Assembly (NCBI GenBank): GCA_001931875.2
Contig: MSJH02000657.1
Coordinates: 62,001-126,000 of the forward strand
Source: Byssochlamys sp. IMV 00236
Taxonomy: Eukaryota; Ascomycota; Eurotiomycetes; Eurotiales; Thermoascaceae
Direction of reading: 5' to 3'
Length of the DNA stretch: 64,000 bases
Position numbers and translations under genes: made by a program. Position 1 is the stretch's first letter. Each line of letters starts with the position of its first letter. Below, in pieces: positions 44,576 through 55,092 of the stretch. The notes under the pieces were generated by a model. It was not told the origin of the DNA. It did no database searches and saw only the letters and a program-made list of their open reading frames with translations.

Positions 44576-45500
44576 TCTTGGCGAACTCGGCCATCGCGGC
44601 ACCGTTGTCAATTCGGTACGGACCGAACCTGTTCAGCTTGGCATGTCCGGCCCTCAGTCTCGGACTGCCGTTGATGTAGCTTTCCCAGGCCCAGTCGTAT
44701 TCGAATATTGACAGGTATATCTCCCTGCCATCCTGGGAGACGAGAGATCGCCTTATTCCATTAGATAGATTTCCCCGCAAGGGCATATTGAGTGGTACTC
44801 ACCAGGGTCTTCGGACGGGGTCCGGGAATTCCTTGATCCAGGAGACCATTTGTGCGGTCTCCTGGAATTCAACCTGAGGACTGTGTTTGTGCCTCTCCCA
44901 GCGCTTGCACTCAACGAGTGCCAGAATCCTTTTACTGGTCACAGCTTGGAGCTGGCCGTCTGTGACAGCAATAAAGCTGCCAGCAGGGGCCCCAAAGTCT
45001 GCTTCCAGTGGGATTCTATCCCCATTCCACTGACAGGTAGGTAGCCCAGCTACCATTGTCAGAGCTTGTAGAAACGAGATGAGAGATGTATTCACCGCCG
45101 ATTCAGATCGACGGGCAAGCTTTGCTCTGTCTCGAAAGGTTGTTGAACAGACGTGCCTTTGTTGTGCCAATGGCACCTTGAACAAAGTGTCAAGGTGCCA
45201 TTGGTTAATGGCCGTTGTCGTGGCGCCAATATTGCTGAGATATGCTTGGAAGTCTAGGGATCCCCCCAGACGACCAGCGGCTTGCGAATATTGCGCGGCA
45301 AGTCCAAACACATTGGGGTCGAATCTGTGTTCGACCGAGGGGACCAGAGTCCGGAAGAGCAAGAATTGCTCTTCCGTAACCTTCGAGCCAGATCGTAGGT
45401 CGCTACAAGTCTTTATGGACTTGTGGGCGATGTTTCTTCGCCGGGCCTCAGCGAGCCACTCGGCACCAGTTTCGAAAAGGAGAGTGCTTGGAGACGCCAT
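44547..45500 (-). CDS. Hypothetical protein with a possible PD-(D/E)XK nuclease-like core
   Basis: Two exons, 45500-44803 and 44751-44547 (51-nt intron, GTGAGT donor), give 300 residues. An in-frame ATG 19 codons upstream (45,557) is possible but the start at 45,500 fits the paralogue start near 64 kb. Residues 1-150 are helical with no known domain. Residues 165-220 look like a PD-(D/E)XK core: an acidic position (D168 or D181), then ALVECKRW with the E-x-K pair (E197, K199), and a downstream QETAQMVSWI helix with Gln. After the intron the sequence is SLVSQDGREIYLSIFEYD and ends FAKIIIAIMLSV. I recognise the type as a lineage-specific conserved hypothetical of Aspergilli; activity is not shown. 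Its upstream DNA is shared with the gene at the right edge of the window. Confidence 0.72.
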
Positions 45501-45770
45501 TTTCGCGATGGGAAAGAAGTCAAAGTGGTTCCTGGAGAAGGGAGATGTCTGACGCAAGAGAAAGGTAGAGGGAGTGGGAAGACAGGAGGAGAACGAGGTT
45601 GTGGGTTTAAGAAAACACTACAGTCGCTTATGGGGTCTTGTGTTATAAGCCAAAATGAACTGGGAGAGAGACATGGGCTCCTATAAGCCTAAAGATTGTG
45701 GAAGGGAGTTCCCACCCTTCTCACTGTAACCTAGAAAAGACAAAGAGAAAACTACATAATGCTTGATTGT
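45501..45770 (-). promoter_or_regulatory. Upstream region homologous to that at 63,690-63,986
   Basis: On the minus strand this segment aligns over about 230 bp with the DNA before the start codon at 63,987. A core of CATAAGCGACTGTAGTGTT, followed after one or two bases by CTTAAACCCA, is nearly identical. Other shared blocks are ATTTTGGCTTA.AACACAAG and GAAGGG.TGGG. The similarity lies upstream of, not within, the visible coding sequence. Confidence 0.75.
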
Positions 45771-47451
45771 AGCAGTTTTCTTTGTAGATTTTCAGATTTC
45801 AATTTCACCACTAGAGGCCAATGTTAGATTAGAACTTATGTGTTTACAGAATCGATGTTTGTGCTATACAGATCGCCGGTTACTGCTTCAAGAAAAGTGA
45901 GGTGGGACCAGCAGCTATCCATCGACAGCATAGGGGGAAATTGACAATATTCCACTAGTCTGTCTGTACTTACTCCATAGTCCCTATATATTCTAGAGTG
46001 ATATCTGAACTAACGTGCATAACAGCTCTAGATATCCTAATAGCTAGTAGTTGTAATGGCCGCGCGGCCCAGTAGATAAGAAGAGTCAGATAATTACGAA
46101 CTTGGCGGTAGAAGAGAGAGGGCTTTTTGTTAGCGTTAATGCACAGAGTGTATGTATAGGTGATCTGGCATACTGTCTACTTTTATCAAATTTAATTCCA
46201 AGGATAGAACCAACTAGATCCTTCAGATCTAGATTATCTGTATAATTAAGAGATAAATATAGTATCAGCACAGAAATAATACCGCCTGTTAGAAAGAATT
46301 TAGGTGCATTTTGTCAGCACTCACAGCTTCAATAGAGGCAAGTCGCAAAAACTACTACTACCCTATACAAACGGTATAAAGGAATCAACGGGAAGCCACC
46401 TACATCCACCAATATAGGATCAAAGCAGACACGCCGGAACCAGGGAATGCTCAGGAATAGTAACAAACACAGTGCTCCAGGCAGCAGTAATTCAGGCCGG
46501 AGTCCATGGGCCTCAATAGCTAATAGATGTTGATACCTTCTTATTCTTCAAGCAATCAAGATCTTATTCCTATATCAGATACTCTTCATATCTTTGCTTC
46601 CGTGGTCTTAGATTCCCTATAATTCGAACCCATATTCATTTCTATAGGCATACAAAGAATCTAGTAATCAAGTAATCTAGTAACTTCTATCCTATAATTA
46701 GGATCCAAAGGACCTGCCGCAAACGGATGATTGTCAGAGCACCCGACGTTCGCTTCGTGCGCCGACAACTTGGGGAAATGATCTTTATCGCTTGACTACT
46801 AGAAGATGGCTAAATCCATCGACTACTTGTGCCCGGGGACACTATCCTGACGATCCCTACCTAAAACACTGTCACTGTCACTGTTTGTGTATTGCCCTGT
46901 TCCAGGCTGTCTTCTTTGACCTTAATCTGGTCGAGCAGGTGACTGATGTTGATTATTCTATTGGGTGCCCTCTACAAAGAGTAATACCTAGTGGCACTTT
47001 GCAGTTTGGCTTGCGATAAAGTATTTGCTGACTGACTGACACAAACCTTTTCCGGAATACTCTAACTGGGACTAAAATAAAGATAGACAACAAAGCTGGC
47101 TCTCCATCCTGCTAATATTCTTGGTTGAGGACTTGAATCTAAGGTGCGGGTGTAAGCCTTTCCTAGGTAACCGACTAACCTACCTAGGTAACTAGCGGGC
47201 GGGAGACTACCGTAGGTATTATTATTAATAGGGCGGATTGGATAACTAGCTACATCAGAGTGACCTGCGACAATTTCCGGCCCTGCTGCCTTCAGTGAAT
47301 GCGTGCCTCAAGGACTTAAGTGTTACACAAGCTGTCATTTCTCATTTTTACCTTACTCGATCTTTTGCACTGCCATTTGAGAACTCGTCCTTCTACCACC
47401 ATTCTTATTCCTTATCCGAAATTTCACCACGCTTCTCATGTTTATCTCAGA
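45771..47451. other. AT-rich accessory spacer
   Basis: No gene is supported in about 1.7 kb. 45,770-46,720 is strongly AT-rich with many stops. A CCTAGGTA-rich patch with internal palindromes lies at 47,160-47,205. Short frames at 46086-46271 and 46792-47019 lack features. The last 200 bp are pyrimidine-rich and lead into the orphan gene. Confidence 0.45.
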
Positions 47452-48478
47452 ATGGCAAGGAAGAGGGTGCTCAACGCTCTAAATGTCCTATGGGAGACTC
47501 TGCTTTACGCAGAGGAGGGCCCCCCCGTCTCAGAGGTAACAGGAATTGTCGGCGAAGACGTTCTTGAAGAGCTCAATATCAAGGTCCATGATCTCGAGAT
47601 AGATTCCTTCGGGCGTGTCTCGATGACTATCAAAGATCCTCCTTTCCTGTTCGAGATACTTCCAGAGGCAGAGCTCCGGAAACATCCCCTGCCGGAAGAA
47701 ATGAAGCCGTTTCCGGAGTACCTGAAGCCTTCTGAGAGACCTGAAGACACTGTCGACTATTACTGGGAGCCAGAGATTCGTGCTTTCCAAGTCTCACAGT
47801 ACATAAACTATTTTGCTCTCAAGCCGTTCAGGAAGAACCTAGGGTCCTGTTCCGATCTAGCGGAGTATAGAAATTTGAGCTCCATAAAGTAAGCTGGTAC
47901 ATCCACGGAACTGTGCAAGTTATATGATCACTGATTGAAGTTACAGGTTTCCGGACCCGCTTCTGCTGGGGGCAGGCCTCGATGGCCACCGTGGTTGGTT
48001 TTGGAAGACGCCCTTGATCATAGAGGCCCAGAAAAAGAATGGGTACCCGACTATGCCGCATATTACTATGACAGCGATTACAAGTCGCATTGGCCAAGAT
48101 GGTTGTATCTTCTATGAGGAATTGGCACCTCTGGTTGCTGCTATGCGAAACAGAGCAAACCAGCCAGAGGTGTCTCCTGAGGAATGGGAGTCCCTATTTG
48201 AGCTGGAAGAAGAAGAGCTCCCTGACAAACGTGTCTTCAGAAACGAAAAGATATTCCCCGTGTTGATGTTGTCGTTTCTCGGCCCTCAGCATGCACGGGT
48301 ATTTTACGCTCGCATGAATGGAAAGGAACTCATAATCGGACAGTCAAAGCTCTATAGCTTCGAACGGAAGAATGTCGCAAACATTGAGCTTTTTGCTCGA
48401 CTTCTTCTGAGCACTCCGATCAGCCTCGAGGAGTGGCAGCGCATTTCTGAGATTCAGCAGACACTCAAGGAAGGTTAG
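47452..48478 (+). CDS. Conserved hypothetical protein, two exons
   Basis: Exons 47452-47888 and 47947-48478 join in phase over a 58-nt intron to give 322 residues. I do not recognise a named domain. Visible features are an acidic, helical first half (VLEELNIKVHDLEIDSFGRV, then YYWEPEIRAFQVSQYINYF) and a second half with PDPLLLGAGLDGHRGWFWKTP, TMPHITMTAITSRIGQ and EKIFPVLMLSFLGPQHARVFYA, which looks like a compact alpha/beta fold. There is no signal peptide or membrane segment. Proteins with this pattern occur as multi-copy hypotheticals in Aspergilli as far as I can recall. Start choice: the ATG at 47,452 follows a pyrimidine-rich leader; an upstream in-frame ATG (47,320) would add a non-conserved stretch. 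Confidence 0.72.
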
Positions 48479-49109
48479 AAGAAGCCTGGTTTATGATGTA
48501 CGGAGGGAGATTTATTTCGTTCTGGCCCAGTATGTTGTTGTTGCTGAGACTTTGGATTTATTCCATCATAATCATGATTCTCATAAATGCCAATAAGCCT
48601 TACCGTGTCCAACTCCTTAATATGAAGGATAATATTCACTTACCTCCAGGATTATTAGACTTTCATTAAAGATATTAAAAGGAGCCCCCATATATCGGTA
48701 ATACTCAGGCTAGTAGTAGGTTTGGTTCAGTCGAGCTGGCGATATTCGAGGACTCAAAGCTGAATCAAGGATCGAAAGGAGTCCTGCCATACTTACCGGC
48801 CGCCTTCCTGGATAGTTCAGTCTCAATCCTGTTATATTTGCCAGGAAATCAAAGACACGCTTTCGCGACTTTCGATCACATCAATTATCCGTTTGACTGG
48901 CGCGTAGCCGCCGTTCTGCAAGGTTGCCCACTAAGTACGGTAAAGGAGGCGGGATCGCTTCCGGACGGAGATCCACGTTTTCCCTTGTTAACCGAGCCGA
49001 GCTTGATCCTTCACTACTGATATCTATCCCCTTGGAGCGACAGACGCTCAATTTGACGGAGGGTGGAACTAATATCCGTGGATCTGGGGTGTATGTGCAT
49101 CTCTGAGGA
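48479..49109. other. Intergenic between orphan gene and GNAT gene
   Basis: 631 bp without a supported gene. The frames at 48838-49020 and 48881-49264 (minus) show nothing recognisable. Confidence 0.45.
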
Positions 49110-49613
49110 ATGTCGGCGGATCTCTGGATATCTGATATCCATTCTCTAGGGCAGCAGGACGCGGTGGACATTCTTGCGCGTATAGCACGCGTCGAGAAGA
49201 AGACCTTCCCTTCTAGCGAGGCGTGGGACTTCGGTGCCGATCTATGGAGGAAGAAGCCTAACACACGAGTTCTATACGCGACGAATGCACCGCCTTCGTC
49301 TGGATCAGGGAACCCTCCTGTGCTGATCGCCTATGCCCTCTATGTGCGGCAGAAGGGAACGGCCCTGCTGCACAAGGTCTGCGTCGCAGAGCCGTACCGT
49401 GGACAAGGAGTCGGACAGAAGCTGATGAACTACATCAGTGAGCGGCTTCGACGAGAGGGCTGTCAGTATATCCAGTTGTGGGTCGACAAGTCCAGGGCGC
49501 CTGCACGAGCGTTGTACGCTCGTTCTGGCTTTCAAGAACGTGAAGCGATCGACGACTACTATGCGCCTGGCCGCACCGGAATAAGGATGGTGTTCGATCT
49601 TGAACATGGTTAA
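49110..49613 (+). CDS. GNAT-family N-acetyltransferase
   Basis: Single exon, 167 residues, a normal size for a stand-alone GNAT domain. Motif A is visible as VCVAEPYRGQGVGQKLMNYI (the R/Q-x-x-G-x-G/A acetyl-CoA loop), and motif B as ARALYARSGFQEREAIDDYY near the end. The substrate cannot be told from sequence; similarity in the ALYxxxGF and DYY region is to NAT/ARD1-like and spermidine-type enzymes. It is probably cytosolic, with no targeting signal. It is convergent with the small minus-strand ORF that ends 35 bp downstream. Confidence 0.87.
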   Translation: MSADLWISDIHSLGQQDAVDILARIARVEKKTFPSSEAWDFGADLWRKKPNTRVLYATNAPPSSGSGNPPVLIAYALYVRQKGTALLHKVCVAEPYRGQGVGQKLMNYISERLRREGCQYIQLWVDKSRAPARALYARSGFQEREAIDDYYAPGRTGIRMVFDLEHG

Positions 49614-49647
49614 TCAGCTATGCATAAGAATTTCCATTTACGATCAT

Positions 49648-49827
49648 CTAATTTCGAATTGAAGCGAGGTCTCTCTCCTTCATTGCCTTCTGAGCCCTTC
49701 TCCCTTTTGCTATCGACTCGAAGGTCTGGCGGTGGTTGGACTCCTTGATAACGCGGGAGATGGCCCCTTGCAGGATCGCGAAGGTGGCCGATAGGGCTGT
49801 CAACGTCCCCGCGATGCTGCACGCTCC
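49648..49827 (-). CDS. Small conserved-looking ORF, 3' exon only (59 aa)
   Basis: A 60-codon open stretch follows a CTGACAG acceptor and reads SIAGTLTALSATFAILQGAI, then KESNHRQTFESIAKGRRAQKAM and ends with a stop. The first part could be one membrane helix and the rest is a basic amphipathic helix. Composition and heptad-like pattern suggest real coding, unlike the overlapping frame. The 5' exon is not resolved: the nearest ATG (in MPGY) would need an intron of only 33 nt. It may be a small membrane or mitochondrial protein, or an exon relic. Confidence 0.35.
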   Translation of the reverse strand, partial: GACSIAGTLTALSATFAILQGAISRVIKESNHRQTFESIAKGRRAQKAMKERDLASIRN

Positions 49828-50145
49828 CTGTCAGCCCTTGTGCATTTCTTGACGTCGAACATAGCCAGGCATGGCTATCTTGAAAGGGGCGCTACACGCC
49901 TCGCGTTTGCCCTTCGATGTCCTTCCTTCCTTGGGTAAAACTCCCCAGGGGACCTCGTCGAGGTTCCTCGGGCGAGTGCTGGAGATCTTTCAATCCGTCT
50001 GCTGCCAAACTGCTTCCTCATTCCTTCTTGTCATGTCTTTGTGACCCTCATCGACGTCTCGCGGCCTTTCGGCTGTCATTTGCAGCATCCAGGACAATCC
50101 AACGGTGTTCACGGACAGTGGCACGGCTGATTCGCCTCAGATAAT
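49828..50145. other. Intergenic, AXL2 promoter
   Basis: Probably contains the missing 5' part of the small minus-strand ORF together with the AXL2 leader. No further feature was recognised. Confidence 0.4.
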
Positions 50146-53043
50146 ATGGCTCTCCTGATCAGCTTTCTTGCACTTATATTGGCTGCGAATGCGGTTCCTG
50201 CGCCGAACTGGCCGATCAACTCTCAGTTACCACCTGTCGCTCGAGTATCAAAGCCTTTCGAGTTCGTCTTTTCGGAAGGCACCTTCAGTGACAGCTCTAA
50301 CATGACATATTCGTTATCCAATGCGCCCTCATGGCTGAAAATCGACAGCAGCAGCCGTAAGCTATATGGGACTCCTGCGTCTGGCGACGCCAATTCTCTC
50401 CAGTTTGATCTCGTGGCTTCCGATGATTCGGGCTCCGCTCATATGAGCACGACTCTGGTGGTATCGGCGGAGGAGGGACCGACAGTTGGAAAGGCGATCC
50501 TCCCGCAGCTCGCGAAAGTCGGACCTACTTCTAGTCCTTCTACGCTCTATATGTACCCCGGTCGATCGTTCTCGTTCTCCTTCGCATCGGACACTTTTCT
50601 CAATACGCAATACACGACCATCTACTACGCAACATCCACGGGCAACTCCCCTCTTCCATCTTGGATTGGATTCAACGCAGCGAGCCTTAACTTCTCAGGA
50701 ACCAGTCCTTCGTCTCCCTCCTCGGGGCCCCAGACATTCACATTCAACCTCATAGCGTCTGACGTTCCTGGATTCAGCGGAGTCGCTGTCAGTTTTCAGA
50801 TCGTGGTGGGATCGCATATACTGGCCTTCAAAGAGGATGAAGTCGTGCTCAATTTCACCCAAGGGCAGCCATTCAGTACGACACAATTTTTAGACATCTT
50901 GACCCTTGATGGCAAAGAGCCCACTTTGAGTGACATTGCCAGCATCAAGGTCGATGGCCCGGATTGGCTGCACCTGGACAACAATACCATTTCCCTAGCC
51001 GGGACAGCGCCTCAAAACGCGGGGGACGAGAATGCGACTATTTCCGTGACGGATATTTACCAGGATGTTGCAACTCTCGTGGTGAATTTGAAAGTCTCGC
51101 AGCTGTTCGCGGAAGGCGTTGACAACTGCAATGCCACCATCGGCCAGGAATTCTCGTATGTCTTTGCAGAGACGTTGCTCGACCCCTCAGCCACTCTCAC
51201 CGTCGATCTTGGACAAGCTTCCGCTTGGGCGAACTATGACCCTGCTACCAGAACTCTCTCTGGGAAGATCCCTGACAACATGAAGCCGCAAACAGTCTCC
51301 ATAAAACTCATTGCTACCAGAGGATCGACGACGGAAACGCGCAACCTAAATATCATTATCACTAAGAAGGGCTCTAATGATACCGACGAGAACTCAACGG
51401 GATCGGGAGGTGGGATACATGAGAAGGCTGGCTTAATCGCGATTGCTGTGGTTATCCCGGTGGTTGTCCTTATCAGCTTGGCCATCGTCCTTTGCTGTTG
51501 GATCCGTAGGCGCAGAGCAGCTAAGCCCAAGGACGATCAGGAGGCAAAAGAGAAAATGAATATCTCGAGACCCAAGATACCCGAGCTTCCATGTGGGAAG
51601 ATGTCAGAAGACCAGCAGCCACTCGAAAGAGCGGATACTGGCCAAGCCTCTCCGACACATTCTGACCCTCCTCAACTCGACTTGGGGCCACTTTGGGAGG
51701 TGGATTCGCTGCAACGAGACAATAGTGGCAAAGTGGTAGACGATGAAGCTCGTGCCTCTCGATCAATGGCTGATTGGGGCTTTGGGCCCTCGACAAGCGC
51801 AGGGGCGAACGAAGAGAAGCAACAGGATAGTTCAGCCAACAATGATGCGAAGCGTGGTTCTCAAAGGAACTCACCTCTGAGGCGCAGCACTACGAACTAT
51901 TCCCGGAAAAGGGAGCCACTCAAGACCATTCAGCCGCGATCTTTCAAGCGAGACTCGACACTTTCCGCTAAGTCGAAACGATATTCACGACGCTCCAGCG
52001 GTATCCCATCTGTTGCCTCTGGACTTCCGGTCAGACTCAGCGGTGCTGGACATGGAGCGGGCGGGGTCGGGCCTCCTGGACATGGTGTCGTAAGAATCTC
52101 ATGGCAGAACACGCAAGCATCGTTTCAGAGTGATGATACTGGCATCGAGAATATAGCACCACTCTTCCCTCGACCGCCTCAGCACAGGCACAGTTATTCC
52201 TCGAGACCGTACGACTACCCCAAGCGTCTCAGCCTGAGGCCTGTTGACCCGAGCAGCTCGACTCTCTCCGAAAGTGAGTCACTCGAAGCATTTATCCATG
52301 GCCGTGCCAAGAGCAGAAACTCTGCGAGCCCGATGTTCTCAGCCCGTCTGAATAGTAAAACCTCATCTGGCCTGCGAGCACTTGAGAAAGCCCGGAGGAC
52401 GCCAAGCGGCGCGGAGACAGCTGGCTCGATCTCGATATACGCGGACGAGGCCCGACAGTCTCCCCCACGGCCTGTCTCGACGGCGATGTCGGGGTCGGTC
52501 TACACTGATGATGTTCGGCATTCCGTCCAGATACGGCCGTTGTCTCAGATATCGAATGCGCAGAAACGAGGTAGCCAACCAAACTTTGCTAAAAAGTACA
52601 GTGAGATCGTTGCACCTCTTCCTCGCTTTTGGAGTCAGGGCAGTCTGGCGAGTAAGGGCCGACAGGAGTCCGGAGACTCCCTGACGGGCTCAGAAGACTA
52701 CCACGATCTCATCGACGAGCGCGAAGAGCCTGACGGTCAGCGCTGGTGGTACAAGGTGAATCCTGTTACGCATGCCCGGACAGCCTCTGCGGATGCACCA
52801 GAGAGGGTAGAGACAGCAAACGACGAACGTGCAGCAGAAGCGGATCCGATGAAGAGTCGGGTACGGCGCATGAGCCTCATACGGACGGGCGGACGTGGGC
52901 GCGATAGCAGTCCTGGCAGCCGTAGTGACCGACTATGGAGGTTGGCGGAGAACGAGGAACGACGACCAGTCAGTATCGAGGACACCAGCAGTATTGATCG
53001 AACGATTACGGGGAGTATGCGGGGCGATTTGGCATTTGTATGA
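50146..53043 (+). CDS. axl2: AXL2-like polarity protein with cadherin-like (CADG) domains
   Basis: Single exon, 965 residues. An N-terminal signal peptide (LLISFLALILAANAVPAP) precedes repeated dystroglycan-type cadherin-like modules (PPVARVSKPFEFVFSEGTF with APSWLKIDSSSRKLYGTP; a second with PSWIGFNAASLNFSGTSP; a third with GPDWLHLDNNTISLAGTAP; a fourth with ASAWANYDPATRTLSGKIP). One membrane helix lies at about 428-450 (GLIAIAVVIPVVVLISLAIV), followed by WIRRRR and a 500-residue Ser/Arg-rich cytosolic tail. Axl2 marks axial bud sites in yeast and septal or conidiophore sites in filamentous fungi; in Aspergillus it affects septum position and phialide function. N-glycosylation sites are frequent in the outer part. 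Confidence 0.9.
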   Translation: MALLISFLALILAANAVPAPNWPINSQLPPVARVSKPFEFVFSEGTFSDSSNMTYSLSNAPSWLKIDSSSRKLYGTPASGDANSLQFDLVASDDSGSAHMSTTLVVSAEEGPTVGKAILPQLAKVGPTSSPSTLYMYPGRSFSFSFASDTFLNTQYTTIYYATSTGNSPLPSWIGFNAASLNFSGTSPSSPSSGPQTFTFNLIASDVPGFSGVAVSFQIVVGSHILAFKEDEVVLNFTQGQPFSTTQFLDILTLDGKEPTLSDIASIKVDGPDWLHLDNNTISLAGTAPQNAGDENATISVTDIYQDVATLVVNLKVSQLFAEGVDNCNATIGQEFSYVFAETLLDPSATLTVDLGQASAWANYDPATRTLSGKIPDNMKPQTVSIKLIATRGSTTETRNLNIIITKKGSNDTDENSTGSGGGIHEKAGLIAIAVVIPVVVLISLAIVLCCWIRRRRAAKPKDDQEAKEKMNISRPKIPELPCGKMSEDQQPLERADTGQASPTHSDPPQLDLGPLWEVDSLQRDNSGKVVDDEARASRSMADWGFGPSTSAGANEEKQQDSSANNDAKRGSQRNSPLRRSTTNYSRKREPLKTIQPRSFKRDSTLSAKSKRYSRRSSGIPSVASGLPVRLSGAGHGAGGVGPPGHGVVRISWQNTQASFQSDDTGIENIAPLFPRPPQHRHSYSSRPYDYPKRLSLRPVDPSSSTLSESESLEAFIHGRAKSRNSASPMFSARLNSKTSSGLRALEKARRTPSGAETAGSISIYADEARQSPPRPVSTAMSGSVYTDDVRHSVQIRPLSQISNAQKRGSQPNFAKKYSEIVAPLPRFWSQGSLASKGRQESGDSLTGSEDYHDLIDEREEPDGQRWWYKVNPVTHARTASADAPERVETANDERAAEADPMKSRVRRMSLIRTGGRGRDSSPGSRSDRLWRLAENEERRPVSIEDTSSIDRTITGSMRGDLAFV

Positions 53044-55092
53044 GTATCAGGCGGAGGAAATAAAACATTGGCCGGTGTGGTGGAAGCATCCTTGATCTTT
53101 TTTCTTCCTGTCTTTGATTGGCATTATTGAACTATTGGTCTGGTCCCTTTCTCGGTTGACCGCTATTTTCTCCTTTGCGTTTGGTTTCTTTGGTTCTGGA
53201 CAGTTATCAGGCCCTAGAGGCGCTGGCTGGATGTGCTTTGAAAGAAGAGATACCTCGGTACAGATATCCTTGTGAGTTACATTGTCATAGTTTCTTTTTG
53301 TTTTTGGAGAGAGCCAACAAAAGAAGGAAGCATCCCCTAATGTTACTGTAGTTATCTCGGATGATAATAAGGAAAAAAGCTTTGAGAACATCATTTGGAC
53401 CATACCAGTAGGAATAACGAAAAGGCGCCTTTTCTATTCTGTCTGCAAGCCTCTTGGATCTACGGAGTACCGGGAGTCGATCCCGACCAGGTAGAATCTG
53501 GGGAAGCCTCGCATCCTTAACCCCTTCGAGCATCGACGGGATGCGCGGGAGCTTTGATCTCTCTGAGATCTGGACGAACTTACGAAGGGGGATGGACACG
53601 GACCCTTTCTTAAGCGAGACATCGGAGATTCAGTAATAATAATAACAATAATCATAATAATCGAATCAGACCAGACCAAAGAAGACCAAAATAATAAGAA
53701 AAGAATTAGGCGACTGACTTGACCGATCGATCGATTTTTTCTCCTCTTACTAACACAGGACAAATTGGAAGAGGGAGGAAAAGGGCACAAAAAAAGAAGA
53801 AGAAAAAAGGGGACTCAACTTCCAAGCCGGCCAGGACCAGTCTAGACGGATGAAAACTCTGTCTGATGATCTACATATTATTACATGGCGCAAAGTGCCG
53901 GTATCGTCCAGTAAGTACATGCATGTACATACATAGTAGGTATTATTTAGGTATTACTCTTGACAACTCTGGGTGGGATTTTGGTGGGTTGTTACGATGA
54001 AGGGCCTCAAGTGTCCAAGGAAGGAGGGAGAAGAAGTCATGAATAAGAGAGAGAATTAAGAGAGAGAGAGAGAGAATCCAGTATCAATTGATCTATAGCA
54101 CTAGGAGTCCTTGATCGTATATTGATTATTATTGTGTAATTAATTAATTAACTGTTGATTTTGTTGAGCCATGATCGTGGGGGAGATTGAAACCGGAGAG
54201 CCGGTCGCATTCGTGTGATTCACCGCCATCATAAGTAGAGTAAAGTGCTCTGAAGGGAAAGTCAGTCAGTCAGTCAGGAATGCAAGAAGGACAGATCAGA
54301 CATTGTTGCAAATGTATATATATGATTTATTACTATGAAATTCATAGACAGAGAGAGAGAGAGAGAGAAAGGGGAGAGAGCCTGGAGGGGTGGTAGAATA
54401 CCTAGACGAATCCATGATAAGAACAAGAACACATCTGGGGAATTATTACGTAGTGCATAGGTCGATAACTCATTGATTTCTTCTCCCCCCCTATTTTTTT
54501 TTACTGGTTTTTTTTTTCTTTCCCAGTATTAATTCAGCCTGTTCCATGTTGCTGGTTTAAATTAATTATAATTAACTACTACTACTAACTTAACTTGCCT
54601 GGTTTACGGGCGACCACCAAGTCACCGGACGCTAAGCATTTTCGTCATTTCTCACCTGCGGCAGCTTTCTTCAAACACGCGACTTGCAAACTTCATCATC
54701 CCCTTCAAATCTTGCTCCGCCCTCCCTTGGCTTGGTTCCTGAGCATCCAGCCAGTGCTCGAAATCTACTCTTCCTCTTTTCCTCCCGCCGTTGCAGTGTT
54801 CACGCGAATATTGACCTGCAACAGAGATTCTGAACCGCTCCCCATCGACTGGTGCACTGGCTCCATCCGCCTTTTTCCCCGCCCAGATTCTCTCTTCTAC
54901 CCATCCATCGGTCCCCAGCGCTACGACTGTGAGCATTGGTCCCTCCCGACAGAGTCTTCACACCCCCGTCCGACCACGTTCCCTGACTGGACTGCGTGCG
55001 ATAATAACAGAATTCTCCTGGCAGTCTGTCGTTGTGCATGACTGTTGTCGACAATCGATCCTTCACTAGACTTCCGTGACCACCTATAAATC
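53044..55092. other. Two-kilobase intergenic region before the PP2C gene
   Basis: No gene is supported. It contains simple repeats: AATAAT-type runs near 53,635-53,660, GA repeats at 54,057-54,074 and 54,351-54,369, and ATTA repeats near 54,135-54,150 and 54,560-54,590. The 148-codon frame at 54595-55041 has a pyrimidine-rich, Pro/Leu/Ser-rich translation and overlaps open antisense frames. It is more likely leader DNA of the phosphatase gene. Confidence 0.5.

Noticed and set aside
54595..55041. 148-codon frame before the PP2C gene
   Set aside because: Pyrimidine-rich leader DNA; Pro/Leu/Ser translation, no motif, and open antisense frames as well.
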